Origin: Streptomyces rubradiris
GTDB lineage: Bacteria > Actinomycetota > Actinomycetes > Streptomycetales > Streptomycetaceae
DNA: 64,000 bases
Assembly: GCF_016860525.1 (NCBI RefSeq)
Contig: NZ_BNEA01000015.1
Span: forward strand, 3,906,001-3,970,000
Direction of reading: 5' to 3'
Every line of letters starts with the position of its first letter. Positions within the stretch are counted from its first letter, which is position 1. Positions 39,255 through 48,661 of this stretch are shown piece by piece. The position numbers were made by a program, and so were the translations under genes. Below the pieces are notes generated by a model, which saw only the letters and a program-made list of their open reading frames with translations, made no database searches and had not been told where the DNA came from.

Positions 39255-42200
39255 TCAGCGGCGCCCGTCGTGCGGACGGCCGGTGCGCTCCCGGCCGCGC
39301 CGCAGTTCGGCACGGAGCAGCCGGGCCACCGGGTCGAGCAGCCGGCGCGCCAGGTCGTCCAGGTCGAGACCGGGGTCGGGCGGGTTCTCGGTCGGCCGCC
39401 GGGTCGCGTTCCGGCTCTCGTTCCTGCCGACGGACGACGAACGGGACGACGAGCCGGACGAGCCGGACGACGTGCCGGACGGCCTGCCGGATGACGTACC
39501 GGTTGACGTGCCGGACACGGAGGCCGACCGCTGACGGCCGCGCGTCGGCGCGTCCGGGCTGGTGCCGTCACCGGCGCGCTGCACCACGGGCGCCTTGCCC
39601 GCCGTGGCACCGGCCCGCGCGGGGTTCTGCCACCGGACCACGGGCACGGGCACCGCGGGCGCCGGTGCCGGCCCGGCCGGCGGGCGCTCCGCGACCGGCG
39701 GCGCCTGCGGGGCGGTCACCGGAAGGGCCCGCGCGGGTACGGGCGCGGAGGGCGCCGAGGTGGCGGGGGCGCCGGGCCCGGACGACTCCGCGCGGGGCGG
39801 GGCCGGGCGGACGACGGGGACCCGTTGGACCGTGGCCGAGGGCTGCGGGCCGGAGTGCGCGGGGGCGGTGCTTCGTACGGCCGCCGGAGGTGAGGCACGG
39901 TGAACGGGGGCCGGCGAGCCGGGGGCCGGCGCGGCCGGGGCCCGCTGGACGGCGGGCGCCGTGGGGGCGGGACCGGACCGGGCGGGGGCGGCGGGACCTC
40001 GGTGGTGCGGGGTGCCGGGCCAGCGGACCGGCACCACGGGACGGCCGACGGGGCGGGGCGCGGCGGGCGCTGCCGCTCCCGCCGCGGGCCGGGTGTTCAG
40101 GGTCAGCGGGCGCGCGGCGAGCAGGGAGAGGGTACGGGGTGCCGCCGGGGCGGAGCGGGCCACGGTGAGCGGGGGCTGCCCGGCCGCTCCCGGACGCCTG
40201 GCGCCCGAAGCGCCCGGGGCACCGGGCGTGCCCTCGGACACGGCCCGCGCGACGACGACGGGGGTCTCGGCGGCGGAGCCGGCACGCCGCGGCCCGCCGG
40301 GGGTCGTACCGGGGCGTCGCGTGTCTCCCGCCGGGGACGCCGCCGTCGGAGACGGCGTGGCGGGGGCCTGGGAGGCGGCGGCCGGGCCCTGGGACGGTGT
40401 CACCAGCGGCGTGGCGGGACCGTCCGCGGAGTGGGCGACCGTCTCGGGGGCGCTCCCGCCGACGGAGTCCGCCGCCAGGCTCCGCCGCACCGCGCCCTTG
40501 CCCAGCAGCGGCGCGTCCGGACCACCGTCGGAGCGCGACGGCGTACCGGCACCGGAGTCACCCCCCGCCGAACGACGCTGTACGACACTCTCCTCAGCCG
40601 ACCGCGCACCCTGAGCACCGCCCGAACGCGACGGCATACCGGCACCGGAGTCACCCCCCGCCGAACGACGCTGTACGGCACCCTTCTCGGCTGCCGGCGC
40701 GTCCTGAGCGCCGCCCGAGCGCGACGGCCGGCCGGTCTCCCGGGCGCCCGTGTCCCCCACGGCGCTTCGCTGCACGGTGGGCTTCTCCACCAGCGGCGCG
40801 TGCAGGCCGCTTCCGGCACGGGTACCGGCCTCCGGCACGCCCCCGTCGGCCGGGTCCGCCGACGCACTCCGCTGCACGACACCCTTGCCCGACAACGGTG
40901 CGGTCGGGCCGTTCTCGGGTCGGCTACCGGCCTCCGGAGCGCTCCCGCCGACGGAGTCCGCCGCCAGGCTCCGCCGCACCGCGCCCTTGCCCAGCAGCGG
41001 CGCGTCCGGGCCGCTCCCGGGGTGCGCGGGGGTACCGGCCCCCGGCGCGCTCCCGGCGCCGGGGGCGTCCGCCGGGCGGCGCTGCACGGCGCCGGGGCCC
41101 GGCAGCGGTGCGCCCGTGCCGTTTCCTCCGGTCGCGGGCGGCGTGGCCCCGGTGGGCGTACGTGCTTGGTCCGGCGTGGCTCCGGGTGCCCGGTCCTGCC
41201 GTGCCCGAGCACGCCGGTCACCCCGGCCGCCCGGGATGTCGGCGCTCGGCGGCAGCGCGGGCAGCGGCGCGCCCAGGCCGCCGCGTGCGCGCGCCCCGCC
41301 GCGGGCGGGGGACCGGCCCGGGCCACCGGCGGGGCCGTCCGGGGCGCGCTGGGCCGTGCCCTTGGACCCGCCGTCGTACGAGCCCGGGGTACCGGACCCG
41401 CCCTCGGCCTGGCGCTGCACGACGGGGAGCGCCGGAGCGGGGCCGGGCGTGGCGCGCTGGACCGGACTGTCGTCGGTCAACGGACGTGCGGTGGAGGGAA
41501 GTTCGGTGAGCGGGGCGCCAAGGGGCGCACGGGTCGCCGTACCCTGCGCGGGGTCGGCCGGGCGCGCCCGCGTCCCGGCCCCGGCGGATGGGGCGGAATG
41601 GCCGCCGGGTGCCTCGGGCGCCTTGTCGGCGGCGGGGCGGGCCGGTGCCTGCGTGCCCTTGACCGGAGCCGGAGCCGGAGGCCGCAGTACGGGAACGCGG
41701 CGCACGGGGCCGGCCGGGCGGCGGGCCACGGTCAGGGAGGGGCTCGTCGGGCGGGGCCGGACGGTCGGCCGGGGCACGTCGGGCACGTCGGAGCCGGGGG
41801 CACGGGACGCCTGTGCCCGCGCACCGCCTCCGGAGCCGGACCGCGCCTGAGTGGCGGACCCGCCCGACGCGGCCGTACCGACGACCGCGCCCGGGACCGC
41901 CGTCACCCGGCGCACCACCGGGATCTCCGGCGCGGCGGGCCGATGGCCTGCCTCGGCCGGAGCCACCACCGGACCGGCGCCGGGCCCGACCGACCGCTGG
42001 ACGGCGGGGGACGACGAGGACAACACGGCGGGGGAACCACCGGACGCGAGGCCACGGCTCGGCGAGGCGCCCCCCGTAGTACGTCCCTCCCCCGCGGCGC
42101 CACCACGGGAAGCACGGGAAGCCCCGGGCCGTACGACCGGAGCGGCCGAACCCGACGACGTCGAGCCCGAGGAAGCCGGAGCCGGAGCAGCCGCCGTCGG

Positions 42201-42626
42201 CCCGTCCGGCGCCTCCCGGTCCCCCTCCCGCCGCAGCGCCCGCAGCAGCAGCGGGCCGCCTTCGGTGCGGGCGGCCCGGGGGGTGGCCGGGCGGTGGGTG
42301 ACGCCGTGCACCAGGCCCGTAGGGGCCGTGGGCAGCAGGGCGTGGGCGAGGCCGGAGTCGAACGACGGGTTCTGCCAGGCGGCGAGGCCGGACCGGAAGG
42401 CGAGACCGTCGCTGACGCCGAGCGGCGCCCGGGACACGGTCAGCTCCGGCGGCGCGGTACGGCGCCAGCCGCCGTCCCAGTCGGCGGGCACGGAGGCGGC
42501 CGGCGCGTCCGGCGCGGCGGCGGCCGGAGCACCGGGCACGGCGGCGGCCGGGGCGCCGTCACGCTCCCCGCGCCGCACTCCCCCCGTCCCGGCGGACCGG
42601 CGGCGCAGCCTGTCCCGCCATGCCAT
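39255..42626 (-). CDS. Very long low-complexity protein in the injection-system operon
   Basis: A 1123-residue protein. The N-terminal 130 residues look ordered (WRRTAPPELTVSRAPLGVSD, then GLAFRSGLAAWQNPSFDSGL). About 130-1040 are Pro/Ala/Gly-rich with many VQR tripeptides and internal duplications (KGAVRRSLAADSVGGSAPE twice). The C-terminal 40 residues form a conserved-looking helix (DLDDLARRLLDPVARLLRAE). It lies between the DUF6760-type and tube 2 genes, where other CIS keep variable or length-determining genes. It could be a tape-measure substitute, a linker or a tail-attached protein. Length and order are seen; function is unknown. ATG at 42626. Confidence 0.75.
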   Translation of the reverse strand: MAWRDRLRRRSAGTGGVRRGERDGAPAAAVPGAPAAAAPDAPAASVPADWDGGWRRTAPPELTVSRAPLGVSDGLAFRSGLAAWQNPSFDSGLAHALLPTAPTGLVHGVTHRPATPRAARTEGGPLLLRALRREGDREAPDGPTAAAPAPASSGSTSSGSAAPVVRPGASRASRGGAAGEGRTTGGASPSRGLASGGSPAVLSSSSPAVQRSVGPGAGPVVAPAEAGHRPAAPEIPVVRRVTAVPGAVVGTAASGGSATQARSGSGGGARAQASRAPGSDVPDVPRPTVRPRPTSPSLTVARRPAGPVRRVPVLRPPAPAPVKGTQAPARPAADKAPEAPGGHSAPSAGAGTRARPADPAQGTATRAPLGAPLTELPSTARPLTDDSPVQRATPGPAPALPVVQRQAEGGSGTPGSYDGGSKGTAQRAPDGPAGGPGRSPARGGARARGGLGAPLPALPPSADIPGGRGDRRARARQDRAPGATPDQARTPTGATPPATGGNGTGAPLPGPGAVQRRPADAPGAGSAPGAGTPAHPGSGPDAPLLGKGAVRRSLAADSVGGSAPEAGSRPENGPTAPLSGKGVVQRSASADPADGGVPEAGTRAGSGLHAPLVEKPTVQRSAVGDTGARETGRPSRSGGAQDAPAAEKGAVQRRSAGGDSGAGMPSRSGGAQGARSAEESVVQRRSAGGDSGAGTPSRSDGGPDAPLLGKGAVRRSLAADSVGGSAPETVAHSADGPATPLVTPSQGPAAASQAPATPSPTAASPAGDTRRPGTTPGGPRRAGSAAETPVVVARAVSEGTPGAPGASGARRPGAAGQPPLTVARSAPAAPRTLSLLAARPLTLNTRPAAGAAAPAAPRPVGRPVVPVRWPGTPHHRGPAAPARSGPAPTAPAVQRAPAAPAPGSPAPVHRASPPAAVRSTAPAHSGPQPSATVQRVPVVRPAPPRAESSGPGAPATSAPSAPVPARALPVTAPQAPPVAERPPAGPAPAPAVPVPVVRWQNPARAGATAGKAPVVQRAGDGTSPDAPTRGRQRSASVSGTSTGTSSGRPSGTSSGSSGSSSRSSSVGRNESRNATRRPTENPPDPGLDLDDLARRLLDPVARLLRAELRRGRERTGRPHDGRR
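40451..41009 (-). repeat. Exact 70-bp direct repeat pair inside low-complexity gene
   Basis: Bases 40451-40520 and 40940-41009 are identical over 70 bases and lie in the same frame, encoding GKGAVRRSLAADSVGGSA-type segments. A further pair (GTACCGGCACCGGAGTCACC-type, near 40545 and 40635) is nearly identical. These show recent internal duplication. Confidence 0.9.
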
Positions 42627-42630
42627 GTGC

Positions 42631-42789
42631 TCAACCGCCTTCGTTCACGCGGGTGTTGATACGGGCGATCTCGGCCACCCACTGCCGTCGTTCGTCATGC
42701 GTCAGGTCGAGGACTTCCTCCCTCGACCAGTGGAAGTGATAGGCGATGTACGCGACTTCCTCCCGGAGCCGGGGAAGGGCGTACGTCAC
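42631..42789 (-). CDS. DUF6760-type 52-residue protein
   Basis: A very short gene, 52 codons plus stop, that is easy to miss. It reads VTYALPRLREEVAYIAYHFH, then WSREEVLDLTHDERRQWVAE and IARINTRVNEGG. This is the pattern I know as DUF6760, a small protein typical of bacterial contractile injection clusters, placed between the tail-assembly and long-protein genes. Its GTG (42789) overlaps the upstream gene's stop (42786-42788, GTGA) and it ends 4 bases before the next ATG. It resembles the short C-terminal part of phage tail-assembly chaperone pairs. Confidence 0.85.
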   Translation of the reverse strand: MTYALPRLREEVAYIAYHFHWSREEVLDLTHDERRQWVAEIARINTRVNEGG

Positions 42790-43292
42790 GATTCCCCCAG
42801 GCGCCCACCCGAGAGGTCGACCTCGAAGCCGCCCTCGCAGTGCGGGCAGGTCACCGCCGCCCGGGTGTGGCCCTCGCTGTTCACACGGCGGTAGAAGTCC
42901 TGGAGGAAGGCCACGTCGGTGGCGTACATCCGTTCCACGATCCCGGCGTGCACGTCGGTGATGGTGCCGAGCCGGGTGATCACCTGGCTCAGCAGCACCA
43001 CGCTCAGGTACGCCGGGTTCTCCTTGACCCGCAGGTCGATCTGCGGGCGCAGCTCGTCCCGGGCCGTGGCCAGGCGCATCGCGCCCTCGCGGTGCACCGT
43101 GCCCGCCTCGTCGACGTAGCCGCGCGGCAGCACGAACTCGAACTCGGTGCGCAGCCCGTGCGGTTCCTCGCGGGGCGGCGGGGCCGGAGCGGCGGCGGGG
43201 GGTGCCGCCGCCGCCTGCTCGGTCGCCGGGGCGGGCGTCGTCAGTTGGAGGATCTCCTCCAGGTTGCCCGCCGTCACGGTACGACGCCTCAT
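42786..43292 (-). CDS. Tail-assembly-type protein with CxxC
   Basis: A 168-residue protein. The N-terminal 50 residues are Ala/Pro-rich; the core is TEFEFVLPRGYVDEAGTVHR, EGAMRLATARDELRPQIDLR, AYLSVVLLSQVITRLGTITD and MYATDVAFLQDFYRRVN. It ends with a zinc knuckle half (CPHCEGGFEVDLSGG). The REGAMRLATARDE segment and helix order resemble phage tail-assembly (chaperone or baseplate-wedge) proteins of CIS clusters. The start is taken at ATG 43292, overlapping the tube 1 stop (ATGA). The exact part played is not established. Confidence 0.82.
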   Translation of the reverse strand: MRRRTVTAGNLEEILQLTTPAPATEQAAAAPPAAAPAPPPREEPHGLRTEFEFVLPRGYVDEAGTVHREGAMRLATARDELRPQIDLRVKENPAYLSVVLLSQVITRLGTITDVHAGIVERMYATDVAFLQDFYRRVNSEGHTRAAVTCPHCEGGFEVDLSGGRLGES

Positions 43293-43729
43293 TCGACGAT
43301 GATCTCCTCGAACACGATGGTGACGGACTCGGTGGCCGCGGCCGACTCGCCGGCCTTGAGGGAGGGGCCCTCCCACTTGGAGGCCCAGCCCTGCATCAGC
43401 TGGATCCGGCGGACCGTGTTGCCCTCGGTGTCCTTGATCTCGATGGTGAGGTTCTGCCGGGCGGCGTTCACGGCCCCGTTGTTCAGGGTCTCCTTGATCC
43501 AGTTGGTGAACTCGCTGCTCTGGTCGAGTCCCCGGGTGATCGTGATCTCGCCGGCCTGCCGGCCGCCGGGCTGCTTGCGGATGATCTGCTTGCCCTCAGC
43601 GGTGACCTGCTTGACCTCGACGACGTCCTCCTCGACGGTCAGCCCGCTGATCTCCTGGATCGATTCGACCAGGTAGCCACCGAGCTGCACGCCGAAGACG
43701 TGGGTGGAAAGAGCATCGCCCGTTGCCAT
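43289..43729 (-). CDS. Inner tube protein 1 (Afp1-type)
   Basis: A 146-residue tail tube protein. Markers are THVFGVQLGGYLVESIQEIS, VEVKQVTAEGKQIIRKQPGG, GEITITRGLDQSSEFTNWIK and QLMQGWASKWEGPSLKAGES, the typical CIS major tube pattern. It should stack in hexamers inside the sheath. It is immediately downstream of the sheath gene, so the two main structural proteins are made together. Confidence 0.97.
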   Translation of the reverse strand: MATGDALSTHVFGVQLGGYLVESIQEISGLTVEEDVVEVKQVTAEGKQIIRKQPGGRQAGEITITRGLDQSSEFTNWIKETLNNGAVNAARQNLTIEIKDTEGNTVRRIQLMQGWASKWEGPSLKAGESAAATESVTIVFEEIIVE

Positions 43730-43782
43730 GACTGTCTGTCACCTTCCGTTGCTGGACCCGCGGGTCACTGGTCTGGCTCGTC

Positions 43783-45342
<1,560 letters not shown>

Positions 45343-45734
45343 GCTCGCTCCTTCGGGGTCCTTGCGGGTGGGTCACCTGTGTCCAGGCCGAGTCTGCGGG
45401 GTGGATGCGGCGCGGGGACAGGGACCTGCGGACCCGACCGGGGGCAGGACCGCTGCCTTTCCCATCCCGCCCCGACCGCCCACCCGCCCTCACCCGTTGC
45501 CCCGGCTCTGCCCCTACGCCCCTGGACATGCCGGACACCCGGGCGGTGCACTGGGTCGCCGACGGGCCGCTGACGCGGGTCTCGCCGTAGGGGTGCCGGT
45601 GCGCTGCCGGGTACGGGTGCGCTGTCGCCGGTCGCGCCCACGCGGCGGAGCCGCATATCGGTACGGCCCGCGCCCCTGGGGAGTTGCGGCGGCCCGTGTC
45701 CGAGGGGAACCGCTTCCCCCGGCCCCCCCGCTCC
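45343..45734. other. Gap upstream of the sheath gene, probable structural-operon promoter
   Basis: 392 bases between the end of the ATPase gene and the sheath start, the only long gap inside the injection cluster. It is GC-rich; no gene, clear hairpin or -35/-10 pair stands out. By position it should carry the promoter for the sheath, tube and baseplate genes. Confidence 0.5.
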
Positions 45735-47957
45735 TCAGGCGCGCACGGCCTCCGACAGGTACGGGCCGAACTCGGTCTCCAGGACCAGGCGGCCCAGCTT
45801 GCGGTACTCCTGGGCGATCGACGTCACCAGCTGGCTCATGGTGAGCGGCGCGCCGGACTCCGCCGCGAGGTAGGCCGCGGTCACCGCGCAGGCCCGGATC
45901 GAGCCGCCGGCCAGTTCGAAGCGGTCGGCGCAGAAGCCGAGGTCCAGGTCGCCGGCCCGGGGCAGGCGGTCGCCCAGGCAGCGTTCCCACAGGGCGAGCC
46001 GCTGGCCGGCGTCGGGCACCGGGAAGTCGGCGATCACGTCCAGCCGGCGGGTGAACGCCTCGTCCAGGTTGGCCCGCAGGTTGGTGGTCAGCACCGCGAT
46101 CCCGTCGAACGACTCCATGCGCTGGAGCAGGTACGCCGACTCGATGTTGGCGTGCCGGTCGTGCGCGTCCTTCACCTCCGAGCGCTTGCCGAAGATCGCG
46201 TCGGCCTCGTCGAAGAGCAGCACGGCGTTGACCGCCGACGCCTCGGTGAAGATCCGCTCCAGGTTCTTCTCGGTCTCGCCCACGTACTTGTCGACCACCG
46301 TGGACAGGTCCACCACGTACAGGTCCATGCCCAGGTCAGCCGCGACGACCTCGGCGGACATGGTCTTGCCGGTGCCCGACTCGCCCGCGAACAGCGCGAT
46401 CACCCCGCGCCCGCGTCCGCCGCCGGGCCGCATCCCCCACTGCCCGAGGACCTGCTCCCGGTGGCGGGCGCGCAGCGCGAGTTCGCGCAGCCGCCGGTGG
46501 GTGAGCGGCGGCAGCACCAGGTCGTCCCAGCCGACCGAGGGCTCCACCCGGCGGGCCAGCCGGTCCAGGCCCGCGCCGTTCTGGGCGCGCACGGCGGCGC
46601 GCAGGTCGTCGGGGTGGACCGGGCGGCCCGCGAGGGCGGCGGTGCGCACGGCCACGTCGGCGGCGCGGCGCACCTGCCCGGAGTCCAGGCGGTGCGCGGC
46701 CACCGCACGGGCGAGGTCCTCGGTGTCACCCGGTACCGAGCCGTCACCGGCGGCCCGCTCCAGGGCGTGCCGCCAGCGTGCCGCCTGCCGCTCGGGCGAG
46801 GGGGCCGGCACGGTCAGGACGACGGGGGTGTCCGCGGCCCACAGCGGGTCCCAGCCGGGGATGCCGTGGGTCAGCAGCGGGATGCCGCGCAGCGCCGAGC
46901 ACAGCGTCCGCAGCGTGCGGGCGCGTTCGGCGGGTTCGTCGGGCAGCGCCTCCAGCGGGCCGAGGACCACTCCGGCGCCGGTCAGCCGGGCTTCGAGGGC
47001 GGCCACCCGCGCCAGCTCCGGGACGTCGCCGGAGCGCCGGGCGAGCGCCGCCGCGTCCAGCACCAGGGGGCGCAGGCCCGCCGCGCCGAGCGCGGCGACG
47101 GCCAGGCCGCCGGTGTCGCCCCGGCCGCGCAGGTGGACCAGGCCGGTGCCGGTCCGGGCGGCCGCCGCCGTGCGGCGCACCGCCTCGGGCTCGGCGGTCG
47201 GGTCCTCGCGGGCCTCGTCGAGCACGCCGGCCAGCCGGGCGTCGGGCCTCGCGTTGCCGAGGAGGTGGGCGGTGACCCGGTCGGGGACCACCAGGACGCG
47301 GGACAGCGGGGGCCGGTCCGGCTCGGTGACCTCCACCAGGCCGCCCGCGACCAGCGGGGCTCCGGGGGCGAGCCGGAACCGCGCGGGTGCCGCCCCGGCG
47401 AGCCCGCACAGCTCCAGGGCGAGTCCGACGGTGGGCCGGCGGCGGGTCAGGTCGTCGTTGAGGTAGCCGTAGAGCCGCTCGAACCGCGCGTCGAGGTCGG
47501 GCGCCACCGCGACCAGGAGCAGGTCCAGATCCAGCGGTGACAGCCCGAACCGCGCGGCGAGAGGGGCGAGGACGGAACCGGCCGGCGGCTGCCAGGCGTC
47601 GGTGCCGGGCAGGCCGAGCCCGCCCGGCTCGTCCAGGATGCGCGCCGCCGCGTCGGGGGTGAGGTACTGCCCCCGGTACGGGTCGTCGGGGTCGGGGTCC
47701 CCGGCCCGCCGCTCCTGCACCGCCCACCGCACCCGCTCCTCCACGGCCCGCAGCCGCTCCCACAGGGCGTCCACCCGGGTGCCCGGCTCCACGGGCGGCT
47801 CCACGGGCGGCTCGGCGGCGGCGCGGTGCGACACGGAAGTCTCGGTGCTCTCGGTGCTCTCGGCGGTCTCGCCGGTCTCGCCGGTCTCGGCGGTCTCGGC
47901 GGTCTCAGAGTTGTCGCGGGTGTCGATCGTCCCGGTCGTCCCGGTCCTGCGGGTCAC
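45735..47957 (-). CDS. AAA+ ATPase of injection system (Afp15-type)
   Basis: A 740-residue ATPase. The first 50 residues are disordered, rich in Glu/Thr (TAETGETGETAESTESTETS). About 60-450 are an N-terminal domain common to CIS ATPases (PYRGQYLTPDAAARILDEPG, LSPLDLDLLLVAVAPDLDAR). About 490-730 are the AAA core: LFAGESGTGKTMSAEVVAAD (Walker A), AVLLFDEADAIFGKRSEVKD (Walker B), TTNLRANLDEAFTRRLDVIA (sensor and Arg finger). Afp15-type ATPases are needed for particle assembly. The GTG at 47957 overlaps the stop of the cap gene (GTGA). Confidence 0.96.
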   Translation of the reverse strand: MTRRTGTTGTIDTRDNSETAETAETGETGETAESTESTETSVSHRAAAEPPVEPPVEPGTRVDALWERLRAVEERVRWAVQERRAGDPDPDDPYRGQYLTPDAAARILDEPGGLGLPGTDAWQPPAGSVLAPLAARFGLSPLDLDLLLVAVAPDLDARFERLYGYLNDDLTRRRPTVGLALELCGLAGAAPARFRLAPGAPLVAGGLVEVTEPDRPPLSRVLVVPDRVTAHLLGNARPDARLAGVLDEAREDPTAEPEAVRRTAAAARTGTGLVHLRGRGDTGGLAVAALGAAGLRPLVLDAAALARRSGDVPELARVAALEARLTGAGVVLGPLEALPDEPAERARTLRTLCSALRGIPLLTHGIPGWDPLWAADTPVVLTVPAPSPERQAARWRHALERAAGDGSVPGDTEDLARAVAAHRLDSGQVRRAADVAVRTAALAGRPVHPDDLRAAVRAQNGAGLDRLARRVEPSVGWDDLVLPPLTHRRLRELALRARHREQVLGQWGMRPGGGRGRGVIALFAGESGTGKTMSAEVVAADLGMDLYVVDLSTVVDKYVGETEKNLERIFTEASAVNAVLLFDEADAIFGKRSEVKDAHDRHANIESAYLLQRMESFDGIAVLTTNLRANLDEAFTRRLDVIADFPVPDAGQRLALWERCLGDRLPRAGDLDLGFCADRFELAGGSIRACAVTAAYLAAESGAPLTMSQLVTSIAQEYRKLGRLVLETEFGPYLSEAVRA

Positions 47958-48661
47958 GGCTGGCGGTCCCCCCGGTGGCGGCGGCGGGCGGGGGCCGGGC
48001 CCCGTTCGCGGGGGCCGGCGAAGCCCTGCGGGCCGGGGTCGCTCACCTCCGTGTAGCGCAGCCTGCGCCCGGGGTCCGCCTGCCCGTCCGCGCGCCGGGC
48101 GGCGGAACGTACGACGAGTCCCTCGGTGACCGGCGGCGCGACGGCCGTGACCGCCCCGGCGAGCGGCGCCCGTACCCGTACGCCCAGCGACGCCTTCAGT
48201 TCGCCGCCGAGCGCCGACCACACATCGGCGGCGGCCGGTACGTCGGTGGCGGCCCCGGCGACGTCCAGGCCCACGGTCAGGCCCAGTTCGGCGAGCGTGC
48301 CGGTGAGCAGCCGCGCGGGCAGCGTGTCGACGGCCACCAGGCAGGAGAGCACCTGCGACAGCAGCCGGTGTTCGTCCTGCGGGCGGCTCGCCCACGCCGT
48401 GACCAGGTACGTCAGGTCGAACCAGCGGGGCGGGGTGCGCCGCGCCACGAGCTGCCCGTCCGCGTCGTACACCTCCCCCGCGCCGCTGCCGCGCCGGGTG
48501 GCGTCCTCCCGGATGTCGTACAGGAAGGCACACACGGTGGGCGCGCTGCGGCGCGCGGCCCAGTCCCGGGTGGGGGCGTCGAAGACGATCTCGACGCCCG
48601 ACGCCTCCAGGCCGCACTCGCCGAGCAGCCGGCGCAGCCCCTCGTCGACCTCGTGGATCAC
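47954..48661 (-). CDS. DUF4255 tail terminator/cap protein (Afp16-type)
   Basis: A 235-residue protein. Residues 1-180 match the DUF4255 cap fold: MIHEVDEGLRRLLGECGLEA, IVFDAPTRDWAARRSAPTVC, AFLYDIREDATRR, then RWFDLTYLVTAWASRPQDEH and RLLSQVLSCLVAVDTLPARL. It closes the sheath/tube at the distal end. The C-terminal 45 residues are basic and disordered. The GTG start (48661) overlaps the stop of the secreted propeller gene (GTGA). Confidence 0.94.
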   Translation of the reverse strand: MIHEVDEGLRRLLGECGLEASGVEIVFDAPTRDWAARRSAPTVCAFLYDIREDATRRGSGAGEVYDADGQLVARRTPPRWFDLTYLVTAWASRPQDEHRLLSQVLSCLVAVDTLPARLLTGTLAELGLTVGLDVAGAATDVPAAADVWSALGGELKASLGVRVRAPLAGAVTAVAPPVTEGLVVRSAARRADGQADPGRRLRYTEVSDPGPQGFAGPRERGPAPARRRHRGDRQP

